This document shows, in pieces, positions 16,853-23,790 of a DNA stretch of 55,234 bases. Origin of the DNA: a virus; the IMG/VR virus record IMGVR_UViG_3300027895_000007, positions 1 to 55,234 of that record; one strand, 5' to 3'. A program made the translations under genes and the position numbers. The notes under the pieces were generated by a model, which worked only from the letters and a program-made list of their open reading frames with translations, was not told where the DNA came from and ran no database searches. Each line of letters starts with the position of its first letter. Positions within the stretch are counted from its first letter, which is position 1.

Positions 16853-17574
16853 GCACTTATCGCGTCTGCGGACTGGACCTTGGAAAATCAATCGACTTCA
16901 CAGCTTTAACACTGCTCCAATGGAGCGAATGGCAACCGGGTGCGCCGCCAATCGTCTACAATGTCCCGGCCCTTCGCCGCTGGCCGCTGGGCACGTCCTA
17001 CGTCGAGTTATCGGCATGGATGGTGAAGTTCTTCCGCTCCTTCACCCCATCGCCGATAGAACCGCTGCCGCTGTTCGTGGTCGATGAAACAGGCGTCGGC
17101 GTGGCTGTCGTGGAGATGATCCGCGAGGCCCTGATTGATGCAAAGCTATTCCCCCGCATGGTGGCAGTCACAATCACCGGCGGATCGCAGGCTAACAACT
17201 TCGCTTCGGGACGCTGGCGAGTAGCCAAGAAGCAGCTGGCTTCGACGCTGGTCAAGCTCTTCCAATCCCATCGGATAGCGATAAGCAACAAACTGCCCGA
17301 AGCGGCAACGCTGGTGAAGGAAGCACAGAATTTCAGCGTGAAGATTACTCCGGCAGGCAACGAGACATTCGAGAGCTGGCGGGAAGGAACGCATGACGAT
17401 CTTGTCTTGTCGTTGGCCCTGGCATGCTGGGCAGCGGAGAATATCGGGTTGGGGGGTGAAATCCAGACTTCGGGCAATAGGGAAAAGGAAATGGGGATTA
17501 CTCCACTAGGAGTTATACCTGGCGAAGAGGCTTCGATGGATAGGGAATCGCGTCCTTGGTACGAGAAGCTCTAG
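16849..17574 (+). CDS. terL: Terminase large subunit, nuclease half
   Basis: 241 residues, ATGA overlap with the ATPase ORF. RNase H-like core: GLDLGKS (Asp10), FVVDETGVG (Asp79, Glu80) and THDDLVLSLALA (Asp183, Asp184), the usual three metal-binding acidic positions. A basic segment SGRWRVAKKQL lies between. Together with the preceding ORF it makes a normal-length large terminase that is split at the domain border. Confidence 0.85.
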   Translation: MSTYRVCGLDLGKSIDFTALTLLQWSEWQPGAPPIVYNVPALRRWPLGTSYVELSAWMVKFFRSFTPSPIEPLPLFVVDETGVGVAVVEMIREALIDAKLFPRMVAVTITGGSQANNFASGRWRVAKKQLASTLVKLFQSHRIAISNKLPEAATLVKEAQNFSVKITPAGNETFESWREGTHDDLVLSLALACWAAENIGLGGEIQTSGNREKEMGITPLGVIPGEEASMDRESRPWYEKL

Positions 17575-17576
17575 CC

Positions 17577-17605
17577 TTGTTGCGCGTTACACGGCGCGTT
17601 ACAAT
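17577..17605 (+). promoter_or_regulatory. Promoter, leaderless type
   Basis: TTGTTG (17577-17582), 17 bases, TACAAT (17600-17605), then 7 bases to ATG 17613. GCGCGTTACA is directly repeated around the -10 region, at 17582-17591 and 17594-17603, which could be an operator. No ribosome site precedes the gene. Confidence 0.55.
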
Positions 17606-17612
17606 TCCGGGC

Positions 17613-17726
17613 ATGAAGACCTCGATAATCAATCTGCGCGTTACACCGGAAGAGCGGGCGACTCTTGAGCCGGCAGAAAGGTCGGCAATGAGTAATCTTA
17701 TCTCTTCCGTTTCGCCGCAAACCTGA
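17613..17726 (+). CDS. Shortened ribbon-helix-helix-like protein
   Basis: 37 residues, MKTSIINLRVTPEERATLEP. This matches the beginning of ribbon-helix-helix regulators (strand, then helix 1 with TPEERA), but the second helix is degraded and the protein stops early. The upstream GCGCGTTACA repeats could be its operator. It may be a remnant or a mini-regulator. Confidence 0.5.
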   Translation: MKTSIINLRVTPEERATLEPAERSAMSNLISSVSPQT

Positions 17727-17733
17727 TTACACT
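17705..17733 (+). promoter_or_regulatory. Possible leaderless promoter
   Basis: TACACT (17728-17733) lies 7 bases before ATG 17741, the spacing seen at two better promoters. The -35 position (TTCCGT, 17705-17710) is poor. AGCAGG just before the ATG could instead act as a weak ribosome site. Confidence 0.35.
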
Positions 17734-17740
17734 AGCAGGC

Positions 17741-17983
17741 ATGGAAAGCAAGCGTATCAAAATAGGAGACCACTGGTTCACTCTTCCAAATTTCGTGCGC
17801 GTCGAGTCGTTTGGCAACTTCAACCTGTTTCCGCCTACCTGCGTTTTTACATGTACATGTTGCGGATTTACATGTACATGTTGCGGATTTCAGACACAAG
17901 ACCATAACAAAATGGATGCTCACCAGTTTGCCGATCCTCACACGCTCTGGCAAAAGCTGCGCCGCTGGTGGAGGGGCTGGTAA
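17741..17983 (+). CDS. Small protein with a duplicated CTCC motif
   Basis: 80 residues. The middle holds two exact copies of FTCTCCG, encoded by a perfect 21-bp tandem duplication, and gives six Cys within about 12 residues. The rest is basic and Trp-rich (LWQKLRRWWRGW). A metal site is possible. It overlaps the portal ATG as TAATG. Confidence 0.6.
   Translation: MESKRIKIGDHWFTLPNFVRVESFGNFNLFPPTCVFTCTCCGFTCTCCGFQTQDHNKMDAHQFADPHTLWQKLRRWWRGW
17846..17887 (+). repeat. 21-bp perfect tandem duplication
   Basis: Two identical 21-bp units (17846-17866 and 17867-17887), each with the palindrome ACATGTACATGT. In frame, so it duplicates seven residues of the encoded protein. Looks recent because the copies are identical. 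Confidence 0.9.
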
Positions 17984-19404
17984 TGTCGACCGCTTACCTC
18001 GACCCGTTCGCTGTGAACGCTGCGAGCATCCCGCCGCCCAACCGGGGCATCCTGGCGCGCATCCGCGAATTCCTACCGTGGTGGGGAGCAAAGCAAGAGC
18101 AGGGCAAGCCGGTTGCCGTCTACCTCGAGCGCGAAAAGGTCCGTGGTGGCCCGCAAGCGATCAAGCTGCCGTGGTTCCTGCCCTACGAAGACGATACTGG
18201 AACTGGGGAAACTTCCTGTATGAGACTCGCCTACAGGCGTATGTATGCGGACCCAGTCATTACCGGCGCGCTTAACTCGCAAATCTTCGGCATCTCGAAT
18301 CTGCCCTTGCAGATTCACCCGGCCGATAAAAAAAACAAGACCGACACGCAGGTAGCCGAGTTCGCACGGTGGAACATCCAGCGGCGATACTCCGGGGGAA
18401 CATCGGGCCTCATCTGGAAGATCATCTCAGGCGGGTTCATCGACGGCTACAGCGTGAATGAGAAGGTATGGGCCTATCAGGATCGCGGTAAATTCGCCGG
18501 GAAAGACGTGCTCATTAGCCTGAAGCAGAAGGACGTTGGGAACGATTTGGTGCTCGACACAGACGCATACCGCAACGTCGTGAGCGTTCTTGGCCTGCGC
18601 TACAACTCCGGCGTCGAGTGGCACCCGTCGAATTTTATCATCTATTCGCGCATGAAGATGTACGAGAGGCCCAGCGGACTCAGCGCGCTGAGATGCGTCT
18701 ATTTCCACTATTGGTTGCGGGACACTTCGTGGAAGCTCCGACAGATCGGCCTGAGCACGAAGGCGTTCCCGATCTTGATAGGCACTTACGAAAATGCTGC
18801 GATTCAGCCGTCGCTGAACAATGCCTTGCAGAACGCGAAGTCTCTGGCCTGGCTTTCGATCCCGAAAGAGGCACAGGTAACGGCCCTCGAAATCGCTGGC
18901 CAGTCCGATGCGGAGTTTGAGGGGTCCATCCGACAGCTCGACGAGGAAATCTACATCGGAATCACTGGCGCTACATTGCAGGCCCTCCAAGGGGGCAAGG
19001 AAGTGGAGAGGGGATCCTCGGAAGAGCATGCGAACACGGCGGACAGCTTCAAGGGCTTTCCGGCCTCTGAAGTGTGTGCCCTGCTTAACGACCAAGACAG
19101 CGGCTTGCTCAAGGACATGACAGATCTGAACTTTGTCGCGTCCGATTATCCATTCGCCAGCGTAGAAGAGGTCGATCCGGACGATGTGACGAAGAAGATC
19201 ACGATCGCGACAGGGATCAAGGCTCTCGGCCTGGACCAGAGCAAGGAATCTCTCCGCGAGCAATTCAGCTCGGAGGCTCCGCACGAGGGAGACCCAAACG
19301 ATACACTGGCCGGTGCGCCGGCTCCGCCAACTGCGCCGGCTCCGGGAGGGGCCGGCACGCCTCCCTTTCGATTCTCAGAGCAGTGGGGTCAGTACGTTCG
19401 ATGA
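17983..19404 (+). CDS. Portal protein (Mu gp29/DUF935-like)
   Basis: 473 residues. Segments TSCMRLAYRRMYADPVITGAL, KIISGGFIDGYSVNEKVW, and the later GITGATLQALQGGKEVERGS fit the Mu-like portal family (DUF935): helical stem, crown and wing regions. The Pro/Ala-rich C-terminus is typical of a flexible tail. The portal forms the ring through which DNA is packaged. Position right after terminase supports the call. The start is ATG 17983 because it is coupled to the upstream stop. Confidence 0.8.
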   Translation: MSTAYLDPFAVNAASIPPPNRGILARIREFLPWWGAKQEQGKPVAVYLEREKVRGGPQAIKLPWFLPYEDDTGTGETSCMRLAYRRMYADPVITGALNSQIFGISNLPLQIHPADKKNKTDTQVAEFARWNIQRRYSGGTSGLIWKIISGGFIDGYSVNEKVWAYQDRGKFAGKDVLISLKQKDVGNDLVLDTDAYRNVVSVLGLRYNSGVEWHPSNFIIYSRMKMYERPSGLSALRCVYFHYWLRDTSWKLRQIGLSTKAFPILIGTYENAAIQPSLNNALQNAKSLAWLSIPKEAQVTALEIAGQSDAEFEGSIRQLDEEIYIGITGATLQALQGGKEVERGSSEEHANTADSFKGFPASEVCALLNDQDSGLLKDMTDLNFVASDYPFASVEEVDPDDVTKKITIATGIKALGLDQSKESLREQFSSEAPHEGDPNDTLAGAPAPPTAPAPGGAGTPPFRFSEQWGQYVR

Positions 19405-19711
19405 GGGGGTCGAGATCAAGCCGTCGCAGGTCAAGGTCAAGGACGAGCGGGACACGGCCTTGGCCGGGCCGGACGGCAGGGAAGTGCAGCGGCTCCTGAA
19501 TCGCGTGGAGAAGCACGGCGCCGCGACGCTGGGCACGATCATGGAGGCGGCCGTCGGGCGGTTGCTGAAGAGTGGTTCGCCACTGGAGGCCAAGAGCCTG
19601 TTTACGCCGGAAGAGCGGGACCAATTGGCGGCGAGCCTGGCAGCGACGAATTCCACAAGCGAATTGCTTGGAAGGGCTATCGTGAGGAAGAGATTGGAGA
19701 AGTATCAGTGA
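19313..19711 (+). CDS. Hypothetical protein overlapping the portal end
   Basis: 132 residues from GTG 19313, overlapping the portal by 92 bp. The first ~30 residues are Arg-rich and probably a shadow of the portal tail. The real protein likely starts around residue 30 (TFDEGVEIKPSQVKVKDE), where no ordinary start codon is present. The rest is helical. It may be an extension of the portal reached by a frameshift, as the portal C-terminus is expected to continue. Confidence 0.5.
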   Translation: MRRLRQLRRLREGPARLPFDSQSSGVSTFDEGVEIKPSQVKVKDERDTALAGPDGREVQRLLNRVEKHGAATLGTIMEAAVGRLLKSGSPLEAKSLFTPEERDQLAASLAATNSTSELLGRAIVRKRLEKYQ

Positions 19712-19923
19712 CGACGCACCCTCCCGAAACCCGCCTCACACAAGCAACACGCGGCTTCGTGCTGTTCATGGAAAATCTGCGCACGCAGGCCGGGTTGACG
19801 CTGGAGGAAGAGCTTGTAATGGTGATGAACTATTTGCATGCTCGCGGATCGCGGCCTCTCCCGAAAGGGTTGACAAGAGTTAACGGCGAAATTGTAGCCA
19901 AAATCAAGGAGTCACAGCCATGA
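19708..19923 (+). CDS. Hypothetical protein
   Basis: 71 residues from GTG 19708 (GTGA overlap). Mostly helical (FVLFMENLRTQAGLTLEEEL). No recognised domain. Coupled to the next gene by ATGA. Confidence 0.6.
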   Translation: MTTHPPETRLTQATRGFVLFMENLRTQAGLTLEEELVMVMNYLHARGSRPLPKGLTRVNGEIVAKIKESQP

Positions 19924-20297
19924 GAATCCTTTCGACAAACCTGAACATTACCGGAGAAGACTTGTGCGAGATTATGCGCAACCAAGTCTACCCCATCCCG
20001 GTTATCGCGTCTTTTGGCGGCAATGACGAGAACGGAGAACCTTACCACGACATTAAGCAGGTTGGCGAGATCAGGAAGCTTCGCATCACCGGCACCTACC
20101 TACAAGGCGACGTGTTCCTTGCCGAAGCATTCTCGGAACGCTATCAATATGTGAGCGCGGAAGTCTATCACGAACCCAAGAGAATTCGGCGAGTGGCGTT
20201 GCTGAATAAACCAGTCTTTGACGATGGGACGCCAGCCCTAATGTATTACAATTTGGACCGCGCCGACGAACCGATCATCCTCAAGAGCAACGAATGA
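19920..20297 (+). CDS. Hypothetical protein in head operon
   Basis: 125 residues, mixed alpha/beta, with a conserved-looking core GDVFLAEAFSERYQYVSAEV. ATGA overlap on both sides. No family recognised; context suggests a head-assembly role. Confidence 0.6.
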   Translation: MRILSTNLNITGEDLCEIMRNQVYPIPVIASFGGNDENGEPYHDIKQVGEIRKLRITGTYLQGDVFLAEAFSERYQYVSAEVYHEPKRIRRVALLNKPVFDDGTPALMYYNLDRADEPIILKSNE

Positions 20298-21793
20298 CCG
20301 ATTTCGCCGCTACCGACGCGACGGATTTTTCAGCATTCGCTGAACCGCTCAATCCCTACACACCGTGGGAGGCTCTCAACTTCTTCAAGCGCCTGATCCC
20401 CTCGATCGGCGTGAAGCCGTCTCAGTGGGTAGCCGGCCAGAACAAGGCCGCCTTCAGCTTGGCAGTGAACACGGAAAAGGTCTTGCTCGAGCGCGTGCAA
20501 GAGGTCATCAGCAGCTTCCTCGAAGCGGGCCATGCTCCTGGTGAGCCGGCCACGACGCCAGCGGGAACGGCGGTTATCCCGGCAGAAGGGCCAACCGTGG
20601 CCGATCTCACCCCGAGCGGCTATCCGAAGCGACTGAGCGGCAGGCAGGCGGTGCAGGCGGTGCTGGATGAATGCGGGGTGACGCCGACCAACAGTTTCTA
20701 CGCTGAAAATGTTTACAGGACCAACATGGCCACGGCCTTAAACGATGGCCAAATGAAGGAACTGCAAGACCCGGATATTGCCGATGAATTCCCTTGCTGG
20801 CGCTATCTCGGAATTAGAGACGGCAGACAGAGGAAATCACACGAAGTACACTTTGACAAATACTTTGCCAACGATCAGGACTTCGCCGAAGTGCGTGATT
20901 ATGTCAAAGGCGCCTTCGATGGCTACGCATGCCGTTGTTCAATTTCTCCCGTTCACAAGTCGGAGTGGGCGCGCCTTCAGGCCGCCGGCGCCCGCATCAC
21001 CACACTCAGCGAAGTTAAGCGTTTCGCAGAGGAATGGCGGAGGATGGCAGAGGATGCGGAAGGGCATGAGCACAAGGGCAAGGGCGAAGGCGGTGGCCAG
21101 TTCACGAAGAAGGGATCGGGCGGTAGCGGAACGAAAGAGGCCAAGGCGAAGAAAACCGGGAAGACTGAACCTGCCAAGCCAGCAGCGAAAGCGGCAAAAG
21201 TTCCTGAACAGGTTCCAAGCGAGAAAGCGGCACGAGCCAAGCTCGCTCACAAGCTGGTAAACAAGGATATTCAGCGATACGCCGAAGAGTACAATGAACC
21301 GCGATTTGCCAAGGTGGTTCAAGGCATCTCCCATCCGGATAGCGAGCCAATGGATGTGACAACGAAGAGCGGCGACCCGTGTGAACTGAAGACGCTGGTG
21401 GACAACAGTAATTCAAAGATCACAATGGACTCTTATTCCCAGGTGCGGAAGATCGTCAAGGAATCAGAGACCGGCAAGACGTTCCACACCATCGTAAGCG
21501 ACGATCAGAGCATCTATAATGCGAAGGGCGAAGGTAAGCACGGCGACGATTCCAAGCGGAAGTATTACTACCGCCGCGGCGTGGCTGGGTCTGCTCGCAT
21601 CGGGTCGCTTTACGAGTGTAAGGACGAAGCCGAGTTGCTCAAAATGATGAGCCTGCCAGAGAAGGAGTTGCCGGAAGCGGCCGCGCGGACGGATGGTAAA
21701 TTGCGCGTCGGCAAGTGGAAATTCTTCCAGGACGAAACCGGCAAGGGCTACCAGAACACTAAGACGGGCCAAGTCTTCAGGGCGAAGAAATGA
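20294..21793 (+). CDS. MuF-type head morphogenesis protein with C-terminal nuclease-like domain
   Basis: 499 residues, ATGA overlap. Residues ~110-220 match the MuF/gp30-like family: NVYRTNMATALNDGQ, then PCWRYLGIRDGRQRKSHEVH and GYACRCSISPV. A Gly/Lys-rich hinge (about 256-310) begins AEDAEGHEHKGKG. The remainder (about 315-499) is an extra domain with Asp354 and an E-L-K triad (Glu364, Lys366) followed by Lys-rich helices, resembling a PD-(D/E)XK nuclease. MuF proteins with toxin domains are known. Such a domain could be injected or only packaged. No immunity gene is obvious next to it. Confidence 0.75.
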   Translation: MTDFAATDATDFSAFAEPLNPYTPWEALNFFKRLIPSIGVKPSQWVAGQNKAAFSLAVNTEKVLLERVQEVISSFLEAGHAPGEPATTPAGTAVIPAEGPTVADLTPSGYPKRLSGRQAVQAVLDECGVTPTNSFYAENVYRTNMATALNDGQMKELQDPDIADEFPCWRYLGIRDGRQRKSHEVHFDKYFANDQDFAEVRDYVKGAFDGYACRCSISPVHKSEWARLQAAGARITTLSEVKRFAEEWRRMAEDAEGHEHKGKGEGGGQFTKKGSGGSGTKEAKAKKTGKTEPAKPAAKAAKVPEQVPSEKAARAKLAHKLVNKDIQRYAEEYNEPRFAKVVQGISHPDSEPMDVTTKSGDPCELKTLVDNSNSKITMDSYSQVRKIVKESETGKTFHTIVSDDQSIYNAKGEGKHGDDSKRKYYYRRGVAGSARIGSLYECKDEAELLKMMSLPEKELPEAAARTDGKLRVGKWKFFQDETGKGYQNTKTGQVFRAKK

Positions 21794-23232
21794 GCGTCTA
21801 TCTTTCCATAGACTCCGGCACGCCGACTTTCCTGGCATCGGTTACAGGATGGGGGGATTTCTCGGAATGGATCGGAGGCCAAGAGGACGTTGAAGAAATT
21901 GCTCATCTTTGTGACCACGGTTGGGGTGAGCCAGCTACGGCAATAGCCGAGAGCGTACGGACGGCCCTGCGGAGCGACGATCCATCGGAAGACGTGAAGA
22001 GCACAGCCGAAAACTTGCTCTCGATTCTGGACGGCCTGGACGACGAAGTAGTGACAGTCAACGACGGCATGGGGCCAGCAACGGAAGACTTCGCTGAAGA
22101 CGCCGCCGGCCATGAGCATGACAGTAAGACCGGCCAATTCACCGGCAAATCCGGCACGACAGGCCGCACGCTCTTTGAGCACCAAAACAGCATCCGCCAG
22201 CGAGCGAATGAGCATAAGAAGAAGAACAAGAAGCTCACTGACGAAGCCGCCTTCGACAAGAGCCTTGAAGAGCACGGCGGCAGCTGGAAGCAGCAGATCA
22301 AGGAAGCAGCGGCGAGGGGTGAAGCGATCCCGGCGCACGTCAAGGCGGATTATGAGAAGAACTATGGCAAGCTCGAAACGAAGGAAGCGAGTAAGCCAGC
22401 TGAGACGCCGAAGTCTGCGCCATCCGAGCATGTCCGACACGTCGCCGAATCTGTCAAGGAGCATGGCGGCCCTAACAACCTCGCTCCGCTGACTGAGGTT
22501 CGAAAGACGCTGGTGAAGCGCGGCATCACTTCACGCGCCGATCAGGACACAGCCATTCACGCCGCTTGGCGAGCCGGACACATTACGGGATCGCCCCTCG
22601 AAGGGCGGCACGGCACGACGCAAGAGGAGCGAGATGCCAGCATGTACGCGCCGGGCGCCGAGCCAAAAGAGCACGAACCGCACAGGTCCGGCAACATCGG
22701 TTACCTGATCCACAAACATGCCGAGACGTTTGAGGAACACGGCGGCCAGTTCAAGAAGGGCGGCGGCCGTGTCCCGGCTGAAGGCGAGAGCGATACACCA
22801 GCCGAGCACCACGAAGCGACGGCTAAACTCGAAACAGAACTGACGCCGCACCTGGAACGCGATCCGGCCTTGCGGGAGCGAGTGGCCAAGATCGGCAAGC
22901 GAGTGACCGAGGCGGTGGCAAAGTTCGCCGCTGCCAAGCTCTCGCCTCTGGCTCTGAAGACAGCGGATCAATGGCTATTCGAGCAAGTTGTCAACGCGCA
23001 TCAGCCGGGGACAACGCTCGCGGTCAAGGCGGGAGTGCTGGCCACAGTGAAGGCATGGCACGCGGCCAAAGCACTGAGGGGCAAGATGAGTGAATTCGCA
23101 GACGGGCACGAAGTCGAGACGCTCCATAAACTGATGGAGGCTGTAGCGGACGCTTCGGACGGGGCGATCGAGACCCCGTCGAAAGAAGACGTGGAGAGGC
23201 GGTTATCGGAAGCGAAAGAGGCCAAGGAATGA
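21790..23232 (+). CDS. Head-associated protein with GHEH/GQFT motif
   Basis: 480 residues, ATGA overlap with the MuF gene. An N-terminal acidic domain leads to AEDAAGHEHDSKTGQFTG (about 106-123), the same type of motif as in the MuF hinge, then long helical and charged stretches with several HGG repeats. The motif may be a prohead protease cleavage or binding site. The function is unknown; virion-internal or scaffold-like are the best guesses. Confidence 0.55.
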   Translation: MSVYLSIDSGTPTFLASVTGWGDFSEWIGGQEDVEEIAHLCDHGWGEPATAIAESVRTALRSDDPSEDVKSTAENLLSILDGLDDEVVTVNDGMGPATEDFAEDAAGHEHDSKTGQFTGKSGTTGRTLFEHQNSIRQRANEHKKKNKKLTDEAAFDKSLEEHGGSWKQQIKEAAARGEAIPAHVKADYEKNYGKLETKEASKPAETPKSAPSEHVRHVAESVKEHGGPNNLAPLTEVRKTLVKRGITSRADQDTAIHAAWRAGHITGSPLEGRHGTTQEERDASMYAPGAEPKEHEPHRSGNIGYLIHKHAETFEEHGGQFKKGGGRVPAEGESDTPAEHHEATAKLETELTPHLERDPALRERVAKIGKRVTEAVAKFAAAKLSPLALKTADQWLFEQVVNAHQPGTTLAVKAGVLATVKAWHAAKALRGKMSEFADGHEVETLHKLMEAVADASDGAIETPSKEDVERRLSEAKEAKE

Positions 23233-23438
23233 CCCTCCAAGCCAAGCCTGTTCGCCGCTCCATTCCCCAGCACTGCGGGGCCGCCATGCTCTCATTGGGT
23301 ACGGTCGACGCCGTAGCGGCCCGCGTTCGCATCGTCTCGGAAGTGTGGTGCTGTCCGGCTTGCAATTTGCGGCAAGCGGCCCCGGTGAGTTATGCTCGGG
23401 CCACGTCGGCACAAGTGTTCAGAAAGGAAATGGAATGA
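23229..23438 (+). CDS. Small zinc-binding protein
   Basis: 69 residues, ATGA overlap. HCGAAM and CCPACN provide a possible zinc site, reminiscent of small Com-like regulators in Mu-type phages, but the similarity is weak. Confidence 0.55.
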   Translation: MTLQAKPVRRSIPQHCGAAMLSLGTVDAVAARVRIVSEVWCCPACNLRQAAPVSYARATSAQVFRKEME

Positions 23439-23653
23439 CGCCGACTACGGAAGATCGCAACCGCCAAGTGTTCGACCAATTCTGTGCGGAATTGTGGCAG
23501 CGCATCCAGGAACGTATCCGCCTGGGGAGACCGGGAGCCTTCCACGCTAACTTCACTTTGGACGGCGAGCCTGGCCAAAGACCGCCGCTTTTGCTCGCTC
23601 TACCGTTCACGATAAATGGAGAAAAGTTGCGAGCGCGACTGAATGATACTTGA
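23435..23653 (+). CDS. Hypothetical protein
   Basis: 72 residues, ATGA overlap. Helical start, beta-rich end. Last gene of the MuF operon: a promoter and terminator follow. No domain recognised. Confidence 0.55.
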   Translation: MTPTTEDRNRQVFDQFCAELWQRIQERIRLGRPGAFHANFTLDGEPGQRPPLLLALPFTINGEKLRARLNDT

Positions 23654-23679
23654 CTTTCAAGGATAAATTGCTCTAGATT
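23650..23679 (+). promoter_or_regulatory. Promoter ahead of the capsid block
   Basis: TTGACT (23650-23655), 18 bases, TAGATT (23674-23679). A start is expected near 23686. A terminator lies only about 45-85 bases further on. Confidence 0.5.
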
Positions 23680-23685
23680 GAATCC

Positions 23686-23770
23686 TAATAACTTGCTCGC
23701 GGCGAAGCGCCGCAATCCATTGCGATATTAAAGCCGTGGTTTGTCTTCAAAGACAAGCTGCGGCTTTTTT
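23686..23770 (+). ncRNA. Possible small RNA or leader with two hairpins
   Basis: The predicted transcript of about 85 nt holds a GCGGCG-AAG-CGCCGC hairpin (23699-23713) and then a strong terminator. No ORF of useful length fits. It may be a stand-alone small RNA or an attenuator controlling the capsid genes. Confidence 0.4.
23731..23770 (+). terminator. Rho-independent terminator
   Basis: AAGCCG (23731-23736) pairs with CGGCTT (23761-23766), and GTTTGTCT (23739-23746) with AGACAAGC (23751-23758). The stem is followed by a run of six T. It would end transcription of the MuF operon and of the promoter just before it. Confidence 0.85.
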
Positions 23771-23790
23771 CGTTTTGATGGGGCCAGAAT

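Noticed and set aside
18427-19284. Long minus-strand ORF opposite the portal gene
   Set aside because: Antisense of a conserved portal sequence; no ribosome site or domain.
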